DNA of 41,143 bases from Lactiplantibacillus garii. GTDB lineage: Bacteria > Bacillota > Bacilli > Lactobacillales > Lactobacillaceae. A program made the position numbers and the translations under genes. Shown here piece after piece: positions 7,108-16,095 of this stretch (the first letter of the stretch is position 1; the number at the start of each line of letters is the position of its first letter). Below the pieces are notes generated by a model. The model was not told the DNA's origin. It saw nothing but the letters and a program-made list of their open reading frames with translations, and made no database searches. Where the stretch lies: NCBI RefSeq assembly GCF_003885105.1, contig NZ_QWZQ01000028.1, forward strand, positions 1-41,143, read 5' to 3'.

Positions 7108-8622
7108 ATGATGAAGGCACGCTTATTCTCAGTTGTCGCCAGTTTAACAATGGTGGCCGCGAGTTTATCGGGGTGTGGCAATGCCAACACCACCAAAAAG
7201 GCAAGTAGCAGTAGTAGTTCTAAGAAGACGGAGGTCACGACCGGGGCGTCCAAAACCCAGTATTCGGCCATGAAGGACTTGAAGTCGAAGTACGACGTGG
7301 TTATCGTGGGTGCCGGTGGTGCCGGTATGTCCGCTGCGTTAGCCGCTAAGGAAAAGGGGCTGAGCCCGGTCATCTTAGAAAAGATGCCGGTAGCCGGTGG
7401 GAACACCCTGAAGGCTTCTTCGGGGATGAACGCTTCGGAAACGAAGGTTCAGAAAAAAGCCGGAGTTAAAGATTCAAACGATAAATTCTATAACGAAACG
7501 TTAAAGGGCGGTCACGGGACCAACGATAAAAAGATGTTACGCTTCTTTGTTGACCACTCTGCCAGCGCGGTGGATTGGTTAGATGGCATGGGTATCAAGC
7601 TGACCAACTTAACGATCACTGGTGGGATGAGCGTGAAACGGACGCACCGTCCGGCCGATGGTTCCGCGGTTGGGGGCTACTTAGTTAGTGGCTTACTCCG
7701 CAACGTTAAGAAAAATAACATACCAATCTACGTTAACGCCGACGTAACTAAGATCAATGAGCAGGCGGGCAAGGTTGACGGGGTTAAAGTTAAATTTAAC
7801 CAGGATAAGACCAAAACAATCAGTTCTAAAGCCGTTATTGTAACGACCGGGGGCTTTGGGGCTAGCAAGTCCATGATCAAAAAATATCGTCCGGATTTGG
7901 TTAAGTACGTCACGACCAACCAGGCTGGGAGTACCGGTGACGGGATCAAGATGATCACCAAGCTAGGTGGTTATACGGTTGATATGAATAAGATCCAGAT
8001 TCACCCAACGGTTTATCAAAAGCCGCCGTACCTAGTCGGGGAAGCCGTTCGTGGTGAAGGTGGAATCCTGATCAACAAGCAGGGCCAGCGGTTTACGAAC
8101 GAGATGGGGACCCGGGACGTCGTTTCAGCGGCCATTAACAAACAGGCCGGAAAGTACGCGTACGTGCTTTTTGACGGAGGCGTGAAGAAACGGGTCACGG
8201 CCATCAACCAGTACCAAAAGAAGGGAATGGTCGTTTCGGCCGATAGTTTGAGCGGGTTGGCTAAAAAACTGGGCGTTTCCAGCGCTAACCTAAAAACAAC
8301 GGTCAAGACTTGGAATAAAGACGTTAAGAACAAAAAGGATGCGCAGTACAAGCGGACGACCGGGATGGACAACCAGTTGAACACGCCGAAGTATTACGCC
8401 ATTAAAGTTGCCCCCGGCATTCACTACACGATGGGCGGGGTTAAGATCAACCCGCAAACCGAAGTGTTGAAGAAGTCCGGTCAGGCGATCCCGGGACTTT
8501 ACGCTGCTGGTGAAGTAACCGGTGGGCTGCACGGGGATAACCGCATTGGTGGAAACTCCGTAGCCGAAATCGTGATCTTCGGCCGTCAAGCGGGGACCCA
8601 GGTTGCTAAGTACGTTAAATAA
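7108..8622 (+). CDS. Secreted lipoprotein flavoprotein reductase, fumarate reductase family
   Basis: A 504-residue FAD enzyme predicted to be anchored outside the membrane: the signal peptide ends in lipobox L-S-G-C (Cys23), followed by a Ser/Lys-rich tether (about 30-55). The FAD-binding VIVGAGGAGMSAA lies at about 66-78. Residues matching the fumarate reductase/flavocytochrome c active site are present: His in QIHPT, Glu and Arg in EAVRGEGG, Arg in RFTNE, His in IHYTMGG and Arg in NRIGGNS. The likely reaction is reduction of fumarate or a related enoate (urocanate, cinnamate-type) as an external electron sink. There is no haem motif and no separate FMN_bind domain. A second in-frame ATG at 7111 is equally possible; AGGGGG (7097-7102) serves either. 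The electron donor and true substrate are not shown by the sequence. Confidence 0.85.
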   Translation: MMKARLFSVVASLTMVAASLSGCGNANTTKKASSSSSSKKTEVTTGASKTQYSAMKDLKSKYDVVIVGAGGAGMSAALAAKEKGLSPVILEKMPVAGGNTLKASSGMNASETKVQKKAGVKDSNDKFYNETLKGGHGTNDKKMLRFFVDHSASAVDWLDGMGIKLTNLTITGGMSVKRTHRPADGSAVGGYLVSGLLRNVKKNNIPIYVNADVTKINEQAGKVDGVKVKFNQDKTKTISSKAVIVTTGGFGASKSMIKKYRPDLVKYVTTNQAGSTGDGIKMITKLGGYTVDMNKIQIHPTVYQKPPYLVGEAVRGEGGILINKQGQRFTNEMGTRDVVSAAINKQAGKYAYVLFDGGVKKRVTAINQYQKKGMVVSADSLSGLAKKLGVSSANLKTTVKTWNKDVKNKKDAQYKRTTGMDNQLNTPKYYAIKVAPGIHYTMGGVKINPQTEVLKKSGQAIPGLYAAGEVTGGLHGDNRIGGNSVAEIVIFGRQAGTQVAKYVK

Positions 8623-8671
8623 GCGGGACCGTCACTTGGAGTGATTTCCGTGCGTTATAAAGGTTAAAAGA

Positions 8672-8713
8672 CCGCCAGCTACTCGATTTTGGAGTGGCTG
8701 GCGGCCTTTTTTT
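8672..8713. terminator. Terminator shared by convergent genes
   Basis: CCGCCAGCTACTC (8672-8684) pairs with GAGTGGCTGGCGG (8692-8704), followed by seven T on the + strand. The opposite strand has a TTTT tail (complement of AAAA near 8667), so it can stop transcription from both sides. The stop codon of the minus-strand gene lies inside the T run. Confidence 0.85.
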
Positions 8714-9230
8714 ATTGCAGCTTGAACTTACTCGTCAGCTGATTAAGAACGGGAACCTTAAAGAGGGCTAATAAAACGGCGGTATAAATGAGGTAGGTCA
8801 CGATTTCTTGGATCAAACGGGTCGTCAGTAGTACTGTCCACGGGGTCATGTACATGGTGTGGAGCCACAGGCTATTAAGAATGAAGTTCCAAACGAAGAC
8901 CACGATGAAATTGGCGCATAGGACGCGGGTCAGGGTCGTGTGGTGCTGAAAAGCCAGACCGAACGTCAAGCCGGTTAAAAAGGCGGTTAAAATGAACCCC
9001 GGAAAAAAGGTAAACTTCGGAAACAGCAACATGCCTAAAAAGTAGGCTAATGCCGTACTGCCGGCAGTCACGAGTGGTGAAAAGAGCCGGGCCGTTAACG
9101 CCACAATAATAAAGGCAAAGGCAATTTTGGTAGTTAAAAATTGAATGGAGAGGAGGCTGCCCAGCACAATTTGCATGGCGGTCAGCACGCCGAGTAACGT
9201 GAGTTTTTTAACGGTGGATTGTGAAGTCAT
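8712..9230 (-). CDS. folT: ECF transporter S component, folate family (FolT-like)
   Basis: Integral membrane substrate-binding subunit of 172 residues with five to six hydrophobic helices. It would pair with the shared EcfA1-EcfA2-EcfT energising module, which is not in this window. The opening (LTLLGVLTAMQIVLGSLLSIQFLTTKIAF) and the PGFILTAFLTG segment are typical of folate-family S components as known from Lactobacillales, so folate or a related pterin is the likely cargo. The ATG has GGGGGAA upstream. It is a single gene, divergent from the maltose regulator and convergent with the reductase. I saw no tetrahydrofolate riboswitch in its leader. The substrate is assigned by family resemblance only. 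Confidence 0.8.
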   Translation of the reverse strand: MTSQSTVKKLTLLGVLTAMQIVLGSLLSIQFLTTKIAFAFIIVALTARLFSPLVTAGSTALAYFLGMLLFPKFTFFPGFILTAFLTGLTFGLAFQHHTTLTRVLCANFIVVFVWNFILNSLWLHTMYMTPWTVLLTTRLIQEIVTYLIYTAVLLALFKVPVLNQLTSKFKLQ

Positions 9231-9383
9231 AGTGATAAGATTCCCCCAAAATGATTGATTAACTTGTATTGTAGTGGAAAAGGTGGGTTAATGCCAGTTA
9301 AATTTAACCAACCACGGGTTGTGAGGAATTTTAAGTCGTGCGGGATAATTATAAAAATTGTGAAATTAAATTACGCAAATTTA

Positions 9384-9421
9384 TGCAATCGCTTGCAAAA
9401 GATTTGAAAACGTTTTATATT
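9384..9421 (+). promoter_or_regulatory. Promoter with LacI/cre-type operators before the first maltose regulator
   Basis: TTGCAA (9393-9398), a 17-base spacer and TATATT (9416-9421) form a promoter. Two LacI-family style sites cover it: TGCAATCGCTTGCA (9384-9397), an inverted repeat with TGCAA/TTGCA arms, and TGAAAACGTTTTAT (9405-9418), which matches the cre consensus at 12 of 14 positions. Autoregulation and CcpA control are both plausible. Confidence 0.65.
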
Positions 9422-9457
9422 TAAGCGTGTAGAAACCATTAGATCGGGGGGAACAAC

Positions 9458-10477
9458 ATGGCAACAATTAAGGATGTTGCCCAGCGTGCGGGGGTGTCGC
9501 CATCGACGGCTTCCCGTGCAATGCATGGCAGTAAAATTATTAGTAAACCAACCCGGGACAAGGTTGTAAAAGCGGCCCGGGAATTAAATTACGCACCGGA
9601 TTTTAACGCTCAAAACCTGGCAACGAAGGCTAGTAACACGATTGGCGTCGTTTTACCCGTAGACCACCACGAAATTTTTTCGAACCCGTTCTTCTTAGAA
9701 ATGATTCGCGGAATCAACGAGGTCTGCAGTAAAAACGGGTCAATGACGACGCTGGCGACCGGCATTTCCAGTGACGAACTGGTACATAACATTGACGTGA
9801 TGATTGCTCAGGGACATATTCGGAATTTTATTTTGTTATATTCAGAAAAAAATGATCCGGTCGTGGCCCGCTTGAACCACTTTGACGTGCAGTACGTGGT
9901 GATTGGCAAACCGTACCAGGAAGTCAACAAGACGTCCTACGTGGATAACGACAATATTCAGGCGGGAACCGACGCGGCCCAGTATTTGCTGGACCGGGGA
10001 CACCGCCGGATCTGCTTTTTATATTCAGATTTAACTAAAATGGTCCAGGGTGACCGGATGCTTGGGTACCAACGGGCCATGATGCAACAAAATTTACCCA
10101 ACATTATGTTGGAAGAACGGTTTGAAAACCACGCTGCCGGCGTGGCGGCACTCAAAACTTTCTTCGAGCAGTACCCCGACGTGACTGGTTTTGTTGCGGT
10201 TGACGATATGATGGCATTAAAGCTCCAACAGGTGCTCCATAATGATCCGGAATGGAAAGTTAAGCAGTTTTCACTGATTGGGTTTAATAACTCGATTTTT
10301 TCCGACCTGGCACACCCGACCCTCACGTCGGTTGCCGTCTTTCCCCAACGCTTAGGGGAGGAAGCTGCAAAAATTGCTATGGCCGATCACCCGACGGACG
10401 AACTGTCCACGGCGGTGATTGTCCCGCACCAAATTGTCAAACGCCATTCGGTGCACCAAATCAAATCATTAAAGTAA
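9458..10477 (+). CDS. malR: LacI family regulator, MalR-like (first of two)
   Basis: Regulator of 339 residues. The N-terminal LacI helix-turn-helix (IKDVAQRAGVSPSTASRAMHG, about 4-24) and hinge (YAPDFNAQNLATK) are clear, and the rest is a periplasmic-binding-protein fold sensing a sugar or sugar phosphate. Position at the head of the maltose genes makes it the likely maltose/maltodextrin repressor (MalR). GGGGGGAA is well placed before the ATG. It forms a unit with the second regulator and the alpha-glucosidase. Likely targets are the palindromes at 9384-9418 and 13328-13367. The ligand is not known from sequence. Confidence 0.85.
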   Translation: MATIKDVAQRAGVSPSTASRAMHGSKIISKPTRDKVVKAARELNYAPDFNAQNLATKASNTIGVVLPVDHHEIFSNPFFLEMIRGINEVCSKNGSMTTLATGISSDELVHNIDVMIAQGHIRNFILLYSEKNDPVVARLNHFDVQYVVIGKPYQEVNKTSYVDNDNIQAGTDAAQYLLDRGHRRICFLYSDLTKMVQGDRMLGYQRAMMQQNLPNIMLEERFENHAAGVAALKTFFEQYPDVTGFVAVDDMMALKLQQVLHNDPEWKVKQFSLIGFNNSIFSDLAHPTLTSVAVFPQRLGEEAAKIAMADHPTDELSTAVIVPHQIVKRHSVHQIKSLK

Positions 10478-10520
10478 GTAGCGGGTACCAGGATTCAGCT
10501 AAAGAGGGGGAATTTAGTTA

Positions 10521-11486
10521 ATGGCAACGTTAAACGATGTCGCTAAGCGGGCCAACGTCTCTAAAATGACGGTTTCGCGGGCGATCAACCATCCAGAACA
10601 AGTTCGACCGGAATTACGCGATAGTATTTTGCACGTGATGGCCGAGTTAAATTATCAACCCAACGCGGCCGCGCGGGCGTTAGTGAGTCGGCGGACGCGG
10701 GTCGTTAAATTGACCATTTTTGAGGATATGGACACCACCGAACCGTACTACATGATGCTACTGGCCGGAATTTCCAACGAACTGAATCAACACCAGTACG
10801 CGTTGCAACTCGCCACGAGTAATAGTTACGAAGTTGGGGAGTGTGACGGGTATATTTTAACGGGCATTCGGCAAAAAAATTACGCCTGGGTCGAACAGTT
10901 ACGACAACCAGTCGTCTTTTTCGGCCGCAACCAGCAGGGTTATGATTACGTTGACACTAATAATTACCAGGCGATTCAAGACAGTGCGGGTTACGCCGTC
11001 CAAACCGGTTATACGAACCTGGTTTTTGTCGGAATCGCGGTGGATGAACCCTTTGAAACGGACCGTGAGCAGGGTTTTCGCGACTTCGTGACCCAAACCG
11101 GTGTGGGCGCCCGGATGATCCGGCTGGCGAACCATTGTCACGTCGCGACCGATTACGTGCGCCAGCATTGGCGGGAATTTCCCCGCAATACCGCCTTTAT
11201 TTGTGCGAGTGACCGTTTGGCTATCGGCATCGAGGACGGCGTCATCCTGCAAGGCGGGCGGGTCCCCGACGATTACGGGATCATTGGCTTTGACGGGGTT
11301 CTATTAAACCAGATCGCGTCTAAACGCCTAACGACCATGCAGCAACCCTTAGAGGCAATGGGCCGGGCCGCCGCACGGTTATTGTTAGCCAACATCGCGC
11401 ACCCGGATACGGAAAGTCAGCCCCACGCGCAGGAAAAAATCATTATTAATTCACGGTTATCGATCTCGGAATCGACCCGTGCATAG
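10521..11486 (+). CDS. LacI family regulator (second of two)
   Basis: A 321-residue LacI-type protein that is not a close copy of its neighbour. The HTH LNDVAKRANVSKMTVSRAINH occupies about 4-24 and a YQPNAAARALVSRR hinge follows. The ligand domain is somewhat short: residues 90-110 (ATSNSYEVGECDGYILTG) skip a segment usually found in the first lobe. GAGGGGG precedes the ATG, and 12 bases after its stop the alpha-glucosidase starts, so the two are co-transcribed. Two consecutive LacI genes suggest division of labour (different operators or inducers, or a heterodimer); which controls which promoter cannot be read. Confidence 0.83.
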   Translation: MATLNDVAKRANVSKMTVSRAINHPEQVRPELRDSILHVMAELNYQPNAAARALVSRRTRVVKLTIFEDMDTTEPYYMMLLAGISNELNQHQYALQLATSNSYEVGECDGYILTGIRQKNYAWVEQLRQPVVFFGRNQQGYDYVDTNNYQAIQDSAGYAVQTGYTNLVFVGIAVDEPFETDREQGFRDFVTQTGVGARMIRLANHCHVATDYVRQHWREFPRNTAFICASDRLAIGIEDGVILQGGRVPDDYGIIGFDGVLLNQIASKRLTTMQQPLEAMGRAAARLLLANIAHPDTESQPHAQEKIIINSRLSISESTRA

Positions 11487-11498
11487 AGGAGCAATTTT

Positions 11499-13172
11499 AT
11501 GAGTAAACACTGGTATGACCACCAAACCATTTATCAAATTTATCCTAAAAGTTTTAACGACAGTAACCATGACGGGGTGGGCGATATTCCCGGGATCACG
11601 GCTAAGGTGCCGTACTTGAAACAACTGGGGATCACCACCATTTGGTTAAACCCCATCTATCAATCACCGCAAGTTGATAACGGCTACGACGTGTCGGACT
11701 ATTATCAAGTTGACCCGCGCTTGGGCACAATGGCCGAAGTTGAAACGTTGATCAAAACGGTGCACGCTAACGGAATGCACATTATTTTTGACTTCGTTTT
11801 GAACCATACTTCCGACCAACACCCGTGGTTTAAACAAGCGTTAGCTGATCCAACTGGTCCTTACCGGGACTATTACTTATGGCAAGACCCCGCCGCGGAC
11901 GGGGGCCGGCCCAATAACTGGGGTTCCTTCTTCGGGGGCAGTGTCTGGGAAAAGGACCCGACCGGCGGTTCCCAGTATTATTTCCACTTGTTTGATAAGC
12001 GGATGCCCGACCTTAACTGGAAAAACCCGGCGGTCCAACAAGCCATGCAAGCCGTTGCTGAATTTTGGGTCGATAAGGGGATCGACGGTCTGCGCCTCGA
12101 CGCCTTCATTCACTTAGCCAAGGCTGATTTTCGGCAAACGTACCCGAGCGTGACTGGTGACCAGACCCCGATTATTAGTGACATGTTTTACGCGCACCTG
12201 CCCAAAGTTCACCAGTACTTGCACGACTTTGTGGCGGCAATCAAGGCTAAGCACCCCGAAACCTACGTGGTCGGGGAAGCGTCTTCCGCCGATCCGCACC
12301 TGATGGTCGATTATACGAAACCGGGGAGCGACGAGTGTGATAATGTGATTACGTTTAAGACGTTTGCCGATGATAATTCCGGTGACGACCCGCACTTCTC
12401 CGACGCGTTTCAACCGCGCCCCATGGACGTGACCACCTACAAGCAGCACACCGTTGGGATTCAGGCGGCCCTAGCTGGGACTAGTTTGCCCACGCTTTAT
12501 TGGAATAATCACGACATGGCCCGGGTAGCTACCCGCTACGGCGACGCGGATTACCCGGTGGCCAGTGCTAAGTCGCTGGCCACCGCACTCTACTTGCAAC
12601 GGGGGATCCCCATTATTTACTACGGTGAAGAATTGGGCTTGACCAACATTCGTTACGAGAACGTGGCCGACTTTGAAGATCAGACGGTGCCGGACTTCGT
12701 CGCCAGTGCCCAGGCCGCGGGCAAAAAAATGCCGGCAATTCTGGCCATGCTCAATCAAACCCATAAAATGGCGGGCCGGGGCCCGATGCAATGGGACGAT
12801 ACGGCCTATCACGGCTTCTCCGATCACTTACCGTGGAAACACGGGGAAACTGATAATATGAATGCCCAGGCCGAGATGGCGGACGCTAACAGTGTCTTTA
12901 ACTATTACCGTCAGTTGTTAGCCTTGAAGCAGCAGGCCCCGTTCGTTAACGGACAATTTATCATGTTACCAAGCGATGAGCGGCTCTTTACTTACCTGAT
13001 TGATGATGATCAGCAGCAAGCAGCGGTTATTTGTAACTTAACTAACCAACCGCAAACCTACACGTTACCGTTTGCAGGAAAACGCACGTTACTCGTGCAA
13101 GGCGGTGCGAGTGTAACCGAAAAGCAAGTTACCTTACCAGCGTGGAGTAACATCGTGGTGGCGCCCGACTAA
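11499..13172 (+). CDS. GH13 alpha-glucosidase, probable alpha-1,4 specificity
   Basis: Cytoplasmic glycoside hydrolase family 13 enzyme of 557 residues that removes glucose from the non-reducing end of maltose or short maltodextrins. The four GH13 regions are visible: DFVLNH (about 98-103), GLRLDAF with nucleophile Asp201, VVGE with acid/base Glu260, and NNHD with Asp339. The residue after the nucleophile is Ala202; in the GH13 alpha-glucosidases studied, small residues here go with alpha-1,4 linkages and Val with alpha-1,6. There is no signal peptide. GAGGAG lies before the ATG. It is the third gene of the regulator unit and is followed by a terminator, so it is controlled separately from malEFG. 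Confidence 0.88.
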   Translation: MSKHWYDHQTIYQIYPKSFNDSNHDGVGDIPGITAKVPYLKQLGITTIWLNPIYQSPQVDNGYDVSDYYQVDPRLGTMAEVETLIKTVHANGMHIIFDFVLNHTSDQHPWFKQALADPTGPYRDYYLWQDPAADGGRPNNWGSFFGGSVWEKDPTGGSQYYFHLFDKRMPDLNWKNPAVQQAMQAVAEFWVDKGIDGLRLDAFIHLAKADFRQTYPSVTGDQTPIISDMFYAHLPKVHQYLHDFVAAIKAKHPETYVVGEASSADPHLMVDYTKPGSDECDNVITFKTFADDNSGDDPHFSDAFQPRPMDVTTYKQHTVGIQAALAGTSLPTLYWNNHDMARVATRYGDADYPVASAKSLATALYLQRGIPIIYYGEELGLTNIRYENVADFEDQTVPDFVASAQAAGKKMPAILAMLNQTHKMAGRGPMQWDDTAYHGFSDHLPWKHGETDNMNAQAEMADANSVFNYYRQLLALKQQAPFVNGQFIMLPSDERLFTYLIDDDQQQAAVICNLTNQPQTYTLPFAGKRTLLVQGGASVTEKQVTLPAWSNIVVAPD

Positions 13173-13281
13173 CCTGGTAGTGATTGGTTATGCATCAATT
13201 GGTATAGTATTACCTATGTTAATGTTTATAAACAAATATCGTTAACATTTTATTAATTGGTATAAATCCTAATTTAACAGT

Positions 13282-13319
13282 AAATCCTAGCTATTTAATG
13301 AGCTAGGATTTATTTTTTA
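13282..13319 (+). terminator. Terminator between the alpha-glucosidase and malE
   Basis: AAATCCTAGCT (13282-13292) pairs perfectly with AGCTAGGATTT (13301-13311); a T-rich tail (ATTTTTTA) follows. Confidence 0.85.
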
Positions 13320-13327
13320 ACAAATAT

Positions 13328-13382
13328 TGTTAACGTTAACATTACGAAAACGCTTGCGAAAGCGTTTGCACAGTTGCATAAT
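13328..13382 (+). promoter_or_regulatory. malE promoter with two palindromic operators
   Basis: TGTTAACGTTAACA (13328-13341) is a perfect palindrome and fits the cre consensus at 13 of 14 positions. AAACGCTT (13348-13355) / AAGCGTTT (13360-13367) is a second, LacI/MalR-style inverted repeat with a 4-base centre. The promoter TTGCGA (13354-13359), 17 bases, CATAAT (13377-13382, extended by TG) overlaps it. Repressor or CcpA bound here would exclude polymerase. Confidence 0.75.
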
Positions 13383-13427
13383 AAATTATGGTAAATGAAT
13401 TAAGATACTTCGCAAGGAGGAAGCACT

Positions 13428-14687
13428 ATGAGTACTTGGAAAAAGTTGGGGATGGGTGCGTTAGCCACTGGCTTGGCACTCACGCTTGTAGGTTGTGGTA
13501 ATAGTAAATCGTCATCGTCCAGCTCTTCATCAAAGATGGATAAGACGTTAAAGGTTTCAGCGGACCCTTCGTATAAATCATATATGAAGTCTGTGATTCC
13601 AAAGTTTGAAAAGAAGTACAACGTTAAAGTTAAGATTTCATACAAGGCCATGCTTGATGAAGACGACGCTTTGAAGTTGGACGGCCCTTCAGGTAAGGGA
13701 CCCGACGTTTTAATGGCACCATACGACCGGGTTGGTCAAATGGCGTCACAAGGTCAATTATCTACGGTTAAGTTAGTTAACGGTCGGTACAATAGCACTG
13801 GTAAGAAGTCCGTTACTTACAAAGGTAAGGTTTACGCGGCGCCCGTTACCATCGAATCCGACGTTCTCTACTATAACAAGAAGTTGATTAAGAACGCGCC
13901 AAAGAGCTTCACCGAACTTGAAAAGTTAGCTAAGAGCAGCAAGTACGCTTACGCTAACGACAAGACGAAGTCCGTTGCCTTCTTAACACAGTGGACTAAC
14001 TTCTATAACTCATTTGGTGTGATCAAGGGTTACGGTGGTTACGTCTTCGGTGACAACAACACTAACGCCAAGAAACTCGGCTTGAACAACGCCGGTGCCG
14101 TTGAAGGGTTAACTTACATGACCAAGTGGTTCACGAAGTACTGGCCAAGTGGGATGCAAAACGTGACCTCCAACGAAAACTTCGTAACGTCACAATTTAC
14201 TTCTGGCAAGACCGCGGCCGTTATCGATGGTCCTTGGATGGCTTCAACTTACAAGAAGTCTAAGATCGATTACGGGGTTGCCGTTTTACCTACTTTGACT
14301 AACGGTAAGGATTATCAAGCGTTTGCCGGTGGGAAAGCTTGGGCAATTTCAAACTACTCTAAGCACAAGACCGCGGCTCAAGCTTGGTTAGACTTCATTT
14401 CAAACGATGCTAGCCAAAAGAGTCTTTACAAGTCTGCTAGTGAAATTCCGGCCAACACGGTTGCACGTAAGTCCGCCGTTGCCTCTGGTGATGACATGGC
14501 CAGCGCCGTTTCTAAGCAGTACGACAAGGATGTTCCTTTGATTAACTTGCCACAAATGGCTGAAGTTTGGACACCAGCTCAAACGATGGTTACCAACGCT
14601 GCTAGCGGCAAGATGACACCAAAACAAGCTGCTAACAAAGCACAAAAGACCATTTCAACTAATATCTCTCAGAAGTATGACAACTAG
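13428..14687 (+). CDS. malE: Maltose/maltodextrin-binding lipoprotein MalE
   Basis: Solute-binding protein of the maltodextrin ABC importer, 419 residues. The signal peptide ends in lipobox LVGC (lipid anchor Cys23), followed by a long Ser-rich linker (about 26-36) and then the two-lobed sugar-binding fold (family 1 solute-binding protein; DGPSGKGPDVLMAPYDRVGQ, GKTAAVIDGPW, FAGGKAWAIS motifs). AAGGAGG stands before the ATG. The coding sequence is dominated by codons ending in C for Phe/Tyr/Asn/Asp and by AAG/GAA, suggesting high expression compared with its neighbours. A terminator behind it would give more binding protein than permease. Confidence 0.92.
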   Translation: MSTWKKLGMGALATGLALTLVGCGNSKSSSSSSSSKMDKTLKVSADPSYKSYMKSVIPKFEKKYNVKVKISYKAMLDEDDALKLDGPSGKGPDVLMAPYDRVGQMASQGQLSTVKLVNGRYNSTGKKSVTYKGKVYAAPVTIESDVLYYNKKLIKNAPKSFTELEKLAKSSKYAYANDKTKSVAFLTQWTNFYNSFGVIKGYGGYVFGDNNTNAKKLGLNNAGAVEGLTYMTKWFTKYWPSGMQNVTSNENFVTSQFTSGKTAAVIDGPWMASTYKKSKIDYGVAVLPTLTNGKDYQAFAGGKAWAISNYSKHKTAAQAWLDFISNDASQKSLYKSASEIPANTVARKSAVASGDDMASAVSKQYDKDVPLINLPQMAEVWTPAQTMVTNAASGKMTPKQAANKAQKTISTNISQKYDN

Positions 14688-14713
14688 ACATTATTTTAAA
14701 TAGCGTTTAAGGG

Positions 14714-14748
14714 GGCTGAAACAAAATTCGTTTTGTCTCAGCCTTTTT
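14714..14748 (+). terminator. Intercistronic terminator/attenuator between malE and malF
   Basis: GGCTGAAACAAAA (14714-14726) pairs with TTTTGTCTCAGCC (14731-14743) with one mismatch, followed by TTTTT. No new promoter was found before malF, so partial read-through is the simplest way for malFG to be expressed. Confidence 0.8.
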
Positions 14749-14801
14749 AAAAAGAAAAATGCACTTAATTTAGGATTTATTAGGAAAGGGGTACGGGCGA
14801 C

Positions 14802-16091
14802 ATGCAGAAAAAAGATGCAAAAAAAGCGCAACGCCTGTCAATTATTCCCGGGTTGGGTCAGTTCTATAACGGCCAAACGATCAAGGGTGTCCTCTTCATC
14901 ATCATTTTACTGGCGTTCATTGCACAGCTAGCCTTTGGCGGGATCAATGCGTTTGCAAACCTGGTTACGCTCGGGTCGGTTTCGATGCAAGATAACTCCC
15001 TGTTTATGATGATCTACGGGACGTTACAAATTTTAATCACCATTCTATTCATTATTTTCTGGATTGCGAACATGTACGACGCGAAACACGTTGCACAGTT
15101 GTTAAATAACGGTAAGAAGGTTTCCCACACGTTCAAAGAACTGGGGGCCAACCTCGTTGGTGGGGGCTTTGCTTACTTACTAACGATTCCGGCGTACATC
15201 CTGATGATCTTCGCCATCGTGTTCCCCGTACTGGTCACCTTACTGATGGCCTTTACGAACTACGATTTCGCGCACATTCCGCCAGCCATGTTGCTGGACT
15301 GGGTCGGCTTTAAGAACTTCACGTCGATGTTCTTCCTGAGTGGTTACCGGTCGACGTTTAACGCCGTCTTTGGCTGGACCGTCATCTGGACCGTTTGTGC
15401 CACGACGTTACAAATTATTATTGGAATCGCTACGGCGGTCATTGCCAACCAAAACTTTATCAAGGGCAAGCGGTTCTTTGGGGTGATTTTCCTACTCCCA
15501 TGGGCCATTCCCGCCTTCGTTTCCATTATGAGTTTTTCGAACATTTTTAACGATTCTGCCGGTGCCATCAACGTGCAAGTCATTGGCTTATGGAACACCT
15601 TAGTTCCGTTTGCCCACATTGCGCCGATCCACTGGATGACCGACACTTTCTGGACCAAAGTAGCCATTATTATGATTCAAGGCTGGTTAGGATTCCCGTA
15701 CATCTACGTGATGATTACCGGGATCTTGCAAGCCATTCCCGAAGATTTATACGAAGCCGCAACGTTGGACGGTGCGACCGTGATGCAGAAATTCAACCGG
15801 ATCACGTTACCGACCATCTTTGCGATTGCCGCACCAATCTTCGTGACGCAATACACGTTTAACTTCAATAACTTCTCGATGATCTACCTGTTCAACCAAG
15901 GGGGTCCCGGTGATGTCGGCGCTAACGCCGGTGGGACTGATATCTTGATTTCATGGATCTACAAGTTAACGACCGGGACGTCACCGCAGTACTCACTGGC
16001 GGCCGCCGTTACGTTGATCATTTCCGTACTGGTTATCGGGATTTCGCTGATCGTCTTCAAGAAGACGCACGCGTTTGAAATGGGGGACTAG
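14802..16091 (+). CDS. malF: Maltodextrin ABC transporter permease MalF
   Basis: Inner membrane permease of 429 residues. An N-terminal hydrophilic stretch and three extra hydrophobic segments precede the six-helix core, as in Gram-positive MalF. The EAA loop that docks the ATPase is visible near residue 316 ([21 protein letters not shown]). AAAGGGG lies before the ATG. Its stop is four bases from the malG start, indicating translational coupling. It forms the MalF-MalG channel, energised by MsmK/MalK encoded further along. Confidence 0.92.
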   Translation: MQKKDAKKAQRLSIIPGLGQFYNGQTIKGVLFIIILLAFIAQLAFGGINAFANLVTLGSVSMQDNSLFMMIYGTLQILITILFIIFWIANMYDAKHVAQLLNNGKKVSHTFKELGANLVGGGFAYLLTIPAYILMIFAIVFPVLVTLLMAFTNYDFAHIPPAMLLDWVGFKNFTSMFFLSGYRSTFNAVFGWTVIWTVCATTLQIIIGIATAVIANQNFIKGKRFFGVIFLLPWAIPAFVSIMSFSNIFNDSAGAINVQVIGLWNTLVPFAHIAPIHWMTDTFWTKVAIIMIQGWLGFPYIYVMITGILQAIPEDLYEAATLDGATVMQKFNRITLPTIFAIAAPIFVTQYTFNFNNFSMIYLFNQGGPGDVGANAGGTDILISWIYKLTTGTSPQYSLAAAVTLIISVLVIGISLIVFKKTHAFEMGD

Positions 16092-16095
16092 TGTT

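Noticed and set aside
9231-9457. Tetrahydrofolate riboswitch before the folate S component
   Set aside because: The short minus-strand leader shows none of the conserved helices I would expect; only a ribosome site and weak promoter boxes are visible.
13400-13651. 83-codon minus-strand frame at the malE start
   Set aside because: It is the antisense of the malE signal peptide and Ser-linker; malE has the ribosome site, promoter and domain evidence.
16075-16095. Upstream extension of MalG
   Set aside because: It would start with TTG within malF; the ATG at 16096 has GGGGGA at good distance.
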